Source of the DNA: Cellulomonas sp. 73-92
Lineage (GTDB): Bacteria > Actinomycetota > Actinomycetes > Actinomycetales > Cellulomonadaceae
Length of the DNA: 50,934 nt
NCBI RefSeq assembly: GCF_001898175.1
Contig: NZ_MKTH01000001.1
Coordinates: 1-50,934, forward strand
Direction: 5' to 3'
The notes under the pieces: model-generated
Told to the model about the DNA's origin: nothing
What the model saw: only the letters and a program-made list of their open reading frames with translations
Database searches by the model: none
Shown here: positions 41,444-48,398 of the stretch, piece by piece
Layout of the letters: the number at the start of each line of letters is the position of its first letter
Position numbering within the stretch: position 1 is the stretch's first letter
Position numbers and translations under genes: made by a program

Positions 41444-41581
41444 TGGCTGAGGGCGAATGGCCCCATGTTCGACTGGGACAACCCGGCGTGGGCTCGGACG
41501 GGCCGGGGCGGTCCGTTCGAGCCGTGGCACTGGGAGTACGTGCCGGGCGTCAAGGCGCTCGTCGCGGCGGGGCTGGAGTAG
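41444..41581 (+). pseudogene. Carboxypeptidase 3' fragment (copy 2)
   Basis: Encodes only the last 45 residues of the VanY-like protein at 21502: WLRANGPMFDWDNPAWART, FEPWHWEYVPGVKALVAAG, stop TAG. The zinc His/Asp motif is missing, so it is dead. Confidence 0.9.
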
Positions 41582-41665
41582 CGGTGCGGTCGTCGGTCCG
41601 GCTGTCCTGGCGGCCGACCGACCAGTACCGCGGGCTCAGTTGGGCCGGCCTTGGCGGGGTGACGG

Positions 41666-42012
41666 GTGCCGACAGCGGCCATGGCTTTGTGGGGACTGCC
41701 GCCGGTGGATCTGCACGGTCCGCTGCACCGGCTCGGGATCATGGACCCGGTGTGCGGTGGGACGCGGTCCGCATACTTCGCCGTGACCGCGCGCTGGGCG
41801 CTGGCCTGGTACTACAACCGCTCGGAGCGGTGGCGCTCGTTGCCGCGGGGCTGGTGGTCCTCCGCGCGGCAGTCGGCCACCTGAGGGGGCGCTGGCTCGG
41901 GGTGGACGTCACGTTGAGTCGCCGGGTGGCGCGGGGACTGTACGTGTCGATCTGCGTGGCCCTCCTGGCGCTGGATGTCCGCCAGCAGGTCATCGCCGAT
42001 GTCCTCCGGTGA
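41666..42012 (+). pseudogene. DUF2752 gene with frameshift (copy 2)
   Basis: The N-terminal part is WGLPPVDLHGPLHRLGIMDP with VCGGTRSAYFAVTARWALAW, a DUF2752 signature (CxxxR near a membrane helix). At about 41820 the frame is lost by one base (AACCGCTCGG where AACCCGCTCGG would restore it) and continues as LGAVALVAAGLVVLRAAVG in another frame to the TGA at 42012. The same lesion is in copy 1. Either a shared old mutation or programmed shift; the former is more likely. Confidence 0.7.
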
Positions 42013-42711
42013 TGGCGCAGGTGCCGTTCGGCCGTTGCGAGGCCGGAGCTCTACCATGCGGCGGGTGAGGCGGTGGTGAGTGTGACGGGCGGCCAGGGGG
42101 CGCGCTTCCGCGCGCTCGTGGTGGACGACGAGCCGAGCCTGGTGCGCGCGGTCGTCGGCTACCTGGAGCGCGACGGCTTCCTGGTCAGCTCCGCGGGGAC
42201 CGGGGAGGACGCGCTGGAGCTGGCCCGCCGCGAGTCGCCGGACGTGGTGGTGCTCGACCTCGGACTTCCGGGCATCGACGGGATCGAGGTGTGCCGCGCG
42301 CTGCGGACGTTCTCCGACGCCTACGTCGTCATGCTCACGGCCCGGGCCGACGAGGTGGACAAGCTCGTCGGGCTGTCGGTGGGGGCCGACGACTACGTCA
42401 CCAAGCCGTTCAGCCCGCGTGAGCTCATCGCCCGGATCCGCACCATGCTGCGCCGCCCCCACATCGGGGTGCGTACGACGGCGAGCGAGGCACCTGCGTC
42501 GATCACCCGCGAGCCCGCGAGCGACGTCCGCCGGTTCGGCGCCCTGACCGTCGACCCGGTCGCCCGGGAGGTGGCCGTCGAGGGGCGCGCGGTCCACCTG
42601 ACCAAGACCGAGTTCGACCTGCTCGACGAGCTGAGCGGCCACCCCCGCCAGGCCTACACGCGCCGCCAGCTGATCGACCGGGTCTGGCAGTCGGACTGGG
42701 TCGGCGACGAG
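41789..42711 (+). repeat. Segmental duplication copy 2 (complete form)
   Basis: Direct-repeat partner of 22331-22722. It includes the DUF2752 end and most of the response regulator at 42073, and keeps the 531 bases missing from copy 1. Confidence 0.9.
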
Positions 42712-42825
42712 CACCTGGTGGACATCCACGTCGGCAACGTGCGCCGCAAGCTCGGCGACGACCCGCGGGCCCCGCGCTACATCCGCACTGTCCGCGGTGT
42801 CGGCTACCGGATGGGACCCGGCTGA
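42073..42825 (+). CDS. OmpR-family response regulator (second)
   Basis: 250 residues from GTG 42073 (GTG 42076 or 42082 also possible). Receiver: LVVDDEPSLVRAVVGYLERD, Asp62 in VVLDLGLPGIDGIEV, MLTARADEVD, TKPFSPRELI. Winged helix: FDLLDELSGHPRQAYTRRQL, WVGDEHLVDIHVGNVRRKL and VRGVGYRMGPG. It is similar over the whole length to the regulator at 9425; the DNA-reading helix differs only slightly. The kinase is not downstream but encoded convergently with only one base between the stops. Confidence 0.93.
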   Translation: MVSVTGGQGARFRALVVDDEPSLVRAVVGYLERDGFLVSSAGTGEDALELARRESPDVVVLDLGLPGIDGIEVCRALRTFSDAYVVMLTARADEVDKLVGLSVGADDYVTKPFSPRELIARIRTMLRRPHIGVRTTASEAPASITREPASDVRRFGALTVDPVAREVAVEGRAVHLTKTEFDLLDELSGHPRQAYTRRQLIDRVWQSDWVGDEHLVDIHVGNVRRKLGDDPRAPRYIRTVRGVGYRMGPG

Positions 42826-42826
42826 C

Positions 42827-44035
42827 TCACCGCGGCACGGGCAGCGTCAGGGTGAACGTGGCACCGCGGCCGGGGCCGTCGGAGCGCGCACTGATGGAGC
42901 CGTGGTGGGCCTCGACGATTGCGCGGGCGATGGTCAGCCCGATGCCCGAGCCGTGCCGGCCAGGCCCGGACACCGCCTGCCCGCTCGTCGGCTCGCCGGC
43001 CCGGTAGAAACGCTGGAACAGCAGCGGCCCCTGCTGCGGATCGAAGCCCTCGCCGTCGTCCGCGACGACAAGGGCGACCAGCGCCCGGTGCGGCTCGTCC
43101 GGGTCCGGCCTCGGACCGTCCAGGCGCACGACGACGTGGCCGCCGGCGTGCGTGTGCCGCAACGCGTTGTCCAGGACGTTGAGCAGGGTCTCGACGATGC
43201 GGTCGGCGTCGACGACGACGGTAGGCCCCGGGTCGCTCGCACGGACCTCCAGCCCGACGCCGGCGGCGCGGAACTGCGGGAGCAGCACCGCCGCGGCCCG
43301 CCGGGCGAGGTCTGCCGCCGCGGCGGGTTGCGGGTCCAGGGCGAGCTGACGCTCCTCCGCACGGGACACCGACTCGATGTCCGCCACCAACCGGTGCAGC
43401 CTGCCCACCTGGTCGGTAAGGGTGGCCAGGGTGTCCTCGTCCACCGGCAGGACTTGGTCGCCGATCGCCTCGACCGTTGCCTCCAGCGAGGCGACCGGGG
43501 TGCGCAGCTGGTGCCCGAGGTCACTCAGCAGCCGCCGACGCGTGTCCTCCGAGGTTGCCAGCTGGGCGGCGAGCTCGTTGACCGACGTGCCGAGGACCGC
43601 GAACTCCGGGCCGAGGCGAGGGTCGACCGCCCGCACGTCGTAGGTACCGTTCGCCAGCCGGCCGGTCACCAGCGCGAGGTCGGCGACCGGCGTGGCGATG
43701 CGCCGGGCGACCAACCACGTGACCAGGCCAGCCGCGATCACCGCCGTGAGCGTGCCCGTGCCGAGCGAGACGAGTGTCGCCTGAGTGAAGGCCTCGTCGA
43801 CGTGCGTGGTCACGACCGGGGTCAGGTCCGGCGCTCCCGCGCGGCTCAGGTGGTCCATGAACACCGCGGGCGCCACGAGCAGCGAGACGACGAGCAGCGT
43901 GCCCGCGCCCGTGGCCACCACGAGAGCCATCGCGGCGAACAGGCGCCCCCCAAGGCCCAGGCGCGACCAGGTCGAATTGGGACGGCCCGTCGCCGTCGCG
44001 GGCGCCGGGCCGACCACCACCGGGGTGACGCTCAT
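42827..44035 (-). CDS. Sensor histidine kinase, convergent with the 42073 regulator
   Basis: 402 residues from ATG 44035. TM1 (AMALVVATGAGTLLVVSLLV), an outside loop of about 40 residues (FMDHLSRAG ... TTHVDEAF), TM2 (AVIAAGLVTWLVARRI), HAMP, H box DLGHQLRTPVASL with His175, and the ATP domain (NVLDNALRHTH, DDGEGFDP, SGIGLTIARAIVEAHHG). Gln replaces Glu after the His, a variant common in actinobacteria. Loop layout is close to the 10144 kinase. It follows the SHOCT gene at 44088-44339, so kinase and SHOCT protein are probably cotranscribed and under operator J, while the regulator is transcribed separately. Confidence 0.92.
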   Translation of the reverse strand: MSVTPVVVGPAPATATGRPNSTWSRLGLGGRLFAAMALVVATGAGTLLVVSLLVAPAVFMDHLSRAGAPDLTPVVTTHVDEAFTQATLVSLGTGTLTAVIAAGLVTWLVARRIATPVADLALVTGRLANGTYDVRAVDPRLGPEFAVLGTSVNELAAQLATSEDTRRRLLSDLGHQLRTPVASLEATVEAIGDQVLPVDEDTLATLTDQVGRLHRLVADIESVSRAEERQLALDPQPAAAADLARRAAAVLLPQFRAAGVGLEVRASDPGPTVVVDADRIVETLLNVLDNALRHTHAGGHVVVRLDGPRPDPDEPHRALVALVVADDGEGFDPQQGPLLFQRFYRAGEPTSGQAVSGPGRHGSGIGLTIARAIVEAHHGSISARSDGPGRGATFTLTLPVPR

Positions 44036-44087
44036 CCGGCATCCGCGGTGTCCGCGACCGCGATCAGCCGTGAGCGCGGAACGGGGC

Positions 44088-44339
44088 TCACCGGTCGCCT
44101 CGCATCTGCCGGAGCACCGCCCGCTGGGCCTGGTAGGTCTCGAGGTCGATGTCTCCACGGGCGAACCGCCGGTCGACGATCTCCTCCGGTGAGTCAGGGT
44201 CGCGATCTCGCCGGCTCGACCCGCCCGAGGGCAGCAGCCGTACGACCGCGTACAAGATCACGCCCAGCAGCAGCAGCCAGAACAAGCCCATCCCCAGCCA
44301 GGCGCCCCAGCCCATGCCCGCGCCGTACCAGCCCATCAT
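44088..44339 (-). CDS. SHOCT-domain small membrane protein
   Basis: 83 residues from the double ATG at 44339 (GGGAGC upstream). MMGWYGAGMGWGAWLGMGLF leads into a helix (LLLLGVILYAVVRLLPSGG), then a charged stretch and the SHOCT segment PEEIVDRRFARGDIDLETYQ. About 70% identical to the protein at 45472. The Met/Trp/Gly-rich first 20 residues are also shared with the 39044 protein. Probably a small membrane partner of the copper response; function unproven. Confidence 0.85.
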   Translation of the reverse strand: MMGWYGAGMGWGAWLGMGLFWLLLLGVILYAVVRLLPSGGSSRRDRDPDSPEEIVDRRFARGDIDLETYQAQRAVLRQMRGDR

Positions 44340-44448
44340 CGCTGCGCTCCCTCCGTCGTCCCGGTCCCCAGCGGGATGTCCACCGGGGCACTTCCCCGGC
44401 CACGGCACCAACCATCACCTGTCCGTGCCCACGTCGACCCGGGCGAAC

Positions 44449-44466
44449 GACGAAGGTTCGACGAAG
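44449..44466 (-). promoter_or_regulatory. Direct repeat operator (site J)
   Basis: Minus strand CTTCGTCGAACCTTCGTC: two identical 7-mers, 11 bases apart, about 110 bases before the SHOCT start at 44339. It would drive the SHOCT/kinase pair. Confidence 0.75.
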
Positions 44467-44609
44467 GAAGCAAGACCGGCGCCGGCCCGCGCCAGACGGC
44501 CTCGCCCCGCTCCTGCCTGACCCCAGGTCGCCGCCTTGATCCCGGAAGCCCGGACGCAGGACCCCAGCGACGGGGATGTCGCCGTCCGCGCCCGGGCAGG
44601 CCGGAGGGG

Positions 44610-45227
44610 TCAGGAGACGGTGAGCTCGGCGTACATCCCGGCGGCGTAGTGGCCAGGCTCGTTGCAGATGAGCTCGTACCGACCCGCCGGCAAGTCGAGC
44701 GTGGTCCAGCCTGCCGCTCCGGGTTGGATGCCATCTCCGGCGCTGGCGCCGCCGCTGCGAGAGGCCTCGCCGAGGCTGCCGGACTCGTCGACCTTGCCGT
44801 CGGCGCCGACCGGGCGGGTACCTGCCTGCTGGCCGGCGGGCAGGGGTAGCACAACGAGCTCGTGGGTGCGCAGCCCGGCATTCGTGAGCACCAGCGAGAC
44901 GGTGCCGACGGGTGCCGAGCTGCGATCGAGGACCAGGCGCATGGGGCCGTTTCCGCCCATCATCGCGCCCATGTCGACCGCGGTGACGTGCACGGTGGTC
45001 CCGGCCAGCTGTGGGGCGGAGGCAGCCACCCGGCCACCCGTCATGCCGCCCCAACCGGCGCCGTACGCGGCGGTGCCCGATCGGCCCGAACCTGCCCACG
45101 CGACGGTCGCCGCCACCGACCCGCCCAGCAGAACCACGGCCGTCACCAGAGTGACCACCAGCCAGGCACGCCGTCCCCGTCGTGGCACGTTCGGGCCCAC
45201 CGCGCCGGTGGCCATCGGCGCGGTCAC
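44610..45227 (-). CDS. Membrane-anchored cupredoxin
   Basis: 205 residues from GTG 45227, overlapping the SHOCT stop (GTGA). A helix (AWLVVTLVTAVVLLGGSVAA) anchors an outside domain: TTVHVTAVDMGAMMGGNGPM, TNAGLRTHELVVLPLPAGQQ and, at the end, GRYELICNEPGHYAAGMYAE. This gives a type-1 copper set His, Cys, His, Met (H in THEL; C..H...M in the last loop), as in plastocyanin and sulfocyanin. A Ser/Gly-rich insertion lies between. It could store, oxidise or carry copper at the cell surface. Confidence 0.87.
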   Translation of the reverse strand: MTAPMATGAVGPNVPRRGRRAWLVVTLVTAVVLLGGSVAATVAWAGSGRSGTAAYGAGWGGMTGGRVAASAPQLAGTTVHVTAVDMGAMMGGNGPMRLVLDRSSAPVGTVSLVLTNAGLRTHELVVLPLPAGQQAGTRPVGADGKVDESGSLGEASRSGGASAGDGIQPGAAGWTTLDLPAGRYELICNEPGHYAAGMYAELTVS

Positions 45228-45472
45228 CGGGCACCCGCGTCGCCGAGGATCGCCCGCTGCGCCCGGTAGGTCTCGACGTCGATCTCCCCGCGCGCGAACC
45301 GCCGGTCGAGGATCTCCGCCGGGGACTCGGCGCTGCGGCCTCCATCGCTGGACCGACCCGATGGCAGCAGCCGAACCACCGCGTAGAGAATCACCCCTAG
45401 CAGCACGAGCCAGAAGAGGCCCATACCCAGCCAAGAGCCCCAGCCCGTGCCCATGCCGTACCAGCCCATCAT
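45224..45472 (-). CDS. SHOCT-domain small membrane protein (second)
   Basis: 82 residues from double ATG 45472 (GAGGAGA upstream). MMGWYGMGTGWGSWLGMGLF, helix LVLLGVILYAVVRLLPSGR, SHOCT segment PAEILDRRFARGEIDVETYR. It is the first gene of a pair with the cupredoxin, so the SHOCT protein may work with it. Paralogues at 11402, 39044 and 44339. Confidence 0.85.
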   Translation of the reverse strand: MMGWYGMGTGWGSWLGMGLFWLVLLGVILYAVVRLLPSGRSSDGGRSAESPAEILDRRFARGEIDVETYRAQRAILGDAGAR

Positions 45473-45795
45473 CGCGGTGATCTCCTCTCAGGCGCTGAGC
45501 GCCGCACCGACGTACCAGCGCGGTTGTCCCCAGCCCCAACACGACAACCCTCCATCGGACACCTATGGGTTCCCTCTGGTGCTTGCCTCACGTTTGACGA
45601 GGGTTGGGGGCGCGAATGCTCGCGGGAAAGTCCAGGCGGCGGTGGCTTAATCAAAGGAACATCAAAGATTCGCGGTTTCGCCACCGGTCCGCGGCTGTCG
45701 AGGCGAAAGGTCGTCGTCAGATCGCTCTGCACGAATCCCGCCCGGGTCCCCACCACCCGAGCAGGCTTGGATTCTTCGATTCGAGGAGGCATGTC
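45473..45795. promoter_or_regulatory. Divergent spacer with a direct repeat (45650-45667)
   Basis: ATCAAAG at 45650-45656 and again at 45661-45667, 11 bases apart, inside GGTGGCTTAATC. It has the same period as the other operators but a different sequence; a weak site at best. It could serve the DoxX-like gene. A partial site CCTCGTC is seen near 45598 on the minus strand. No gene otherwise. Confidence 0.4.
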
Positions 45796-46353
45796 GTGGC
45801 CGTGAGAGACAAGGGCGTGGTCGTGTCGCGGGCCGGCGAGGGCCACTGGCCCACGGCGGCGCTGAGGGTGGTGTTCGGGATCGTCTGGCTGATCGACGCC
45901 ATTCTGAAGTGGCTGCCCGGCTTCCGAGCGGACTACATGAGCACGATCATGGCCCAGTCCGACGGCCAGCCGCGGTGGTTGCAGCTCTGGTTCCGGTTCT
46001 GGATCGATCTGCAGCACCCTGACGTGCCTCTGTTCGCCTACTTGGTGGCTGTCATCGAGACTGTGATCGCCCTCGCGCTGATCATGGGTTTCGCCCAGAA
46101 GCTCACCTACAGCGCGGCACTCGTGTTCAGCATGTTGATCTGGTCGACCGCGGAAGGCTTCGGTGGCCCGTACACCTCCGGCGCGTCGGACGTCGGCACT
46201 GCACTGATCTATGCACTGGTCTTTGCCGCACTGCTGCTGTTCAACTACTACCAGGCGACGGACCCACTCACGGCCGACGCATGGCTCGAGCGGCGCATCA
46301 GCTGGTGGCACCGCGTGGCGGCCGTCGGCCATCGGGGCATCAGCGCCCCGTGA
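45796..46353 (+). CDS. DoxX-like membrane protein
   Basis: 185 residues from GTG 45796, with GAGGAGG six bases upstream. Four hydrophobic segments: ALRVVFGIVWLIDAILKWLP, DVPLFAYLVAVIETVIALAL, MGFAQKLTYSAALVFSMLIW and GTALIYALVFAALLLFNYY. The order resembles DoxX/DoxD proteins, often linked to thiol, sulfur and oxidative stress. It is alone, followed by IS debris. Start further upstream would add a non-homologous basic region. Confidence 0.75.
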   Translation: MAVRDKGVVVSRAGEGHWPTAALRVVFGIVWLIDAILKWLPGFRADYMSTIMAQSDGQPRWLQLWFRFWIDLQHPDVPLFAYLVAVIETVIALALIMGFAQKLTYSAALVFSMLIWSTAEGFGGPYTSGASDVGTALIYALVFAALLLFNYYQATDPLTADAWLERRISWWHRVAAVGHRGISAP

Positions 46354-46369
46354 AGCGTCTCGGGAGTTG

Positions 46370-46490
46370 CGCCGTCGTCAATCGATTGCATGACGCAGTT
46401 GGCGTGGGCGTCGCTGATCGTGCCGATCGAGGCGGCGATGCTCTTCCAGAGCCAGCGTTCGGTGAACCGCAGCGCGGTGTATTGACCGGA
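46370..46490 (-). mobile_element. IS3-family transposase fragment
   Basis: Minus strand encodes GQYTALRFTERWLWKSIAAS followed by IGTISDAHANCVMQSIDDG, matching the IS3-type integrase core (DxGSQYTSxxFT...SIGTVGDAYDNALAE). Only about 40 codons remain, and the catalytic residues are altered. The 340 bases to 46835 hold nothing recognised. Confidence 0.7.
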
Positions 46491-46835
46491 TGACGAGCTC
46501 GTCGTAGCGGGTGGCCGGTCCTCGCCACTGCCCTCACCGACGCCGCGGCTTGACATCCGAACAACCTGGGATGTCTGTGTCCTGCTCGGGACGGGTCGTC
46601 GAGCAGGCCGTGTGCAGCCGGCTCCGGTCGGGCGCCGCAGTTGCCTCATGGCGCGCAGCCCGCGTGGCCTGCCTGTGGGGCCACGTGCGCGTGCCAGGCG
46701 CGACCGCGGCAGGAGCACCGCGTAGGTCCCGCCTGAGCCGTGGCGTCGGCGTCAACGCCGCCCCGGTCACCTGTGCCTGCGGGTCTGCCTTCCGCCAGCG
46801 CAGCGCACGTCACTGACGGCCGATCGGCGAGAGCG

Positions 46836-47513
46836 TCAGGCCGCGCCGTCGAGGTCTACGGTGCCATTCGCCCGCCATTCGAGGACGCCTTCGTCCATGG
46901 CACGGGCGTCGAAGCCGTGCTGGCGTAGCTGGTGGGCGGCCTGGCGGGCCAGGCGGCACAGCTCGCCGCGGCAGTACGGGACGACGGGCCGGTCCGGGGG
47001 GATCTGGCCGGTGCGCTCGGTCAGGTCGGCCAGGGGGATGGACAGGGCACCGGGGAAGTGTCCGTCGGCGTACTCCTGGGCCGGGCGAACGTCGACCACT
47101 GTCATGTCAGTGGTGACGGCCGCCGCGTCGATCGTCGGGACGCCGCTCAGCCCGACGGTGGACCCGTCGGCGTCGGTCAGGTACTGGTGCAGGGTCTCGC
47201 GCAGCTTGGGGGAGCGGGTGAGGCCGACGCGTTTGGCGGTGACGAACAGTTTGGCCACGTCGTCGCCGGCCAGCCGGTAGTGGATCGTGGTGCGCTCCCG
47301 GCGGGTACGCACCAGGCCGGCGGCCTTGAGGGTCCGCAGGTGGGCCGAGGTCGTCGTCAGTGCCATCCCCGACATCCGGGCCAGGTCGTCGACGGAGTGC
47401 TCGCCCTGGGCGAGCAGCTCGACCAGCTCGAGGCGCCGGCCGTTGCCGAGGGCCTTGACCAGTGTCGCGAGGGCGTCGAAGACGTCGGCCTTGATCGTGT
47501 TCCCGAAGTGCAT
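46836..47513 (-). CDS. ArsR-type HTH fused to rhodanese domain (second copy)
   Basis: 225 residues. HTH: ALGNGRRLELVELLAQGEHS and MSGMALTTTSAHLRTLKAAG; rhodanese: MTVVDVRPAQEYADGHFPGA and active loop CRGELCR. Very similar to the protein at 5717 (about 75% identical by eye), so it is diverged and not a recent copy. The leaderless ATG 47513 follows TATCTT plus seven bases. Divergent from DsrE, as in the first module. Confidence 0.9.
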   Translation of the reverse strand: MHFGNTIKADVFDALATLVKALGNGRRLELVELLAQGEHSVDDLARMSGMALTTTSAHLRTLKAAGLVRTRRERTTIHYRLAGDDVAKLFVTAKRVGLTRSPKLRETLHQYLTDADGSTVGLSGVPTIDAAAVTTDMTVVDVRPAQEYADGHFPGALSIPLADLTERTGQIPPDRPVVPYCRGELCRLARQAAHQLRQHGFDARAMDEGVLEWRANGTVDLDGAA

Positions 47514-47537
47514 GGAATAGAAGATACGGTGATCGGC
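47514..47537. promoter_or_regulatory. Divergent leaderless promoter (second module)
   Basis: 24 bases between divergent starts. Minus strand: TATCTT-N7-ATG. Plus strand: GATACGGTGATCGGC before ATG 47538. Equivalent to 5694-5716. Confidence 0.55.
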
Positions 47538-47891
47538 ATGACGAGTGTGCTCATGGTGATCAACGGCGCGGCGTACGGGTCGGACGCGACGTACAACGCG
47601 GTGCGCCTGGCCGGAACGCTGGCCAAGCGCGACGCGGTGGAGATCACGGTGTTCCTCATGGGTGATGGGGTGACTGCGGCGATCGACGGACAGCGCACCC
47701 CGGACGGGTACTACAAGCTCGACCGCATGCTCGGCGGGGTGGTCCGCGCGGGTGGGCGGGTGCTGTGCTGCGGGACCTGCATGGACGCCCGCGGGATCGG
47801 CGAGCCGGTGCTGCTGGGCGGGGCGCGGCGATCTTCGATGGACGAGCTCGCCGACGCCACGCTGGCCGCCGACAAGGTCGTGGTGTTCTGA
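47538..47891 (+). CDS. DsrE-family sulfur-carrier protein (second copy)
   Basis: 117 residues; [33 protein letters not shown] and [16 protein letters not shown]. One Cys of the first copy (AAYC) is Gly here, but the CCGTC loop is kept. Its stop overlaps the truncated desulfurase start (TGATG). Since the desulfurase is broken, this protein would depend on the first module's enzyme or another donor. Confidence 0.88.
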   Translation: MTSVLMVINGAAYGSDATYNAVRLAGTLAKRDAVEITVFLMGDGVTAAIDGQRTPDGYYKLDRMLGGVVRAGGRVLCCGTCMDARGIGEPVLLGGARRSSMDELADATLAADKVVVF

Positions 47892-47997
47892 TGCGGCCGG
47901 CGTATCTGGACTACAACGCCACCACGCCGGTGGATCCGGCCGTGCTCGAGGCGATGCTGCCCTACCTGGCCACAGAGTTCGGCAACCCCTCCAGCGC
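47891..47997 (+). pseudogene. Truncated cysteine desulfurase (second copy)
   Basis: Only the first 36 residues remain: [20 protein letters not shown] and [11 protein letters not shown]. At 47998 the sequence changes to HTH/IS debris. The PLP lysine and active Cys are gone. Confidence 0.9.
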
Positions 47998-47998
47998 G

Positions 47999-48150
47999 CT
48001 CGCTCCAGGTGTCCAGACACCGTCTCCCGGCACAGCCCGAACCGTCGCGCGAGCACATACGTCGAATCGCCGGCCCGGTACGCATCAACCAGCTCGCGGG
48101 CTTGCGCGGCGCTCAGTTGCCTCACAAGACTCTGATATCGCTCATATGCG
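47999..48150 (-). mobile_element. Recombinase-type HTH fragment
   Basis: Minus strand encodes [20 protein letters not shown] then [20 protein letters not shown], the HTH found at the C-terminus of serine recombinases and in small invertase-like proteins. It ends exactly at the desulfurase break and carries no catalytic domain. Confidence 0.55.
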
Positions 48151-48310
48151 TGTCCAGGTGATGCAGGCAGCCAGGACGACGGCGGTGCGGTAGGTGATGG
48201 CGAGCTTGTCGTCGCGGGTGCCCAGTTCTTCTGGGAGCTGAGCGTCGACGTCGAAGCGCTGGGATGGCCTCGGGCTCCAGGCGACGAACCGCCGGACCTG
48301 GGCACGCCAG
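48142..48310 (-). mobile_element. IS5-type transposase 3' fragment
   Basis: Minus strand encodes [20 protein letters not shown] followed by ACITWTRI and a TGA at 48142. TRxDKLAxTYRxAxxLAxxI is a typical IS5-family transposase ending. The DDE core is absent, so it is an inactive remnant abutting the HTH fragment. Confidence 0.7.
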
Positions 48311-48398
48311 CGACCGATGTGGCGTACTCAAGTGCCGCGAGGAGGTGCCGCGGAGATCGCCGGTTCGTGTCTGGGACAGCGACGCGTGGACGGGTGGG

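Noticed and set aside
9347..44466. Recurring CTTCATC sequences as a CRISPR or REP-type repeat
   Set aside because: Copies are dispersed, in both orientations, upstream of genes, in pairs 11 bases apart; operator function fits better.
42797..44539. A 580-residue plus-strand frame opposite the kinase
   Set aside because: Antisense shadow of the histidine kinase without recognisable domain.
45583..45602. CCTCGTCAAACGTGAGGC (minus strand) as a further operator before the SHOCT gene at 45472
   Set aside because: Only the first 7-mer resembles the pattern; the second does not, so it is not counted among the sites.
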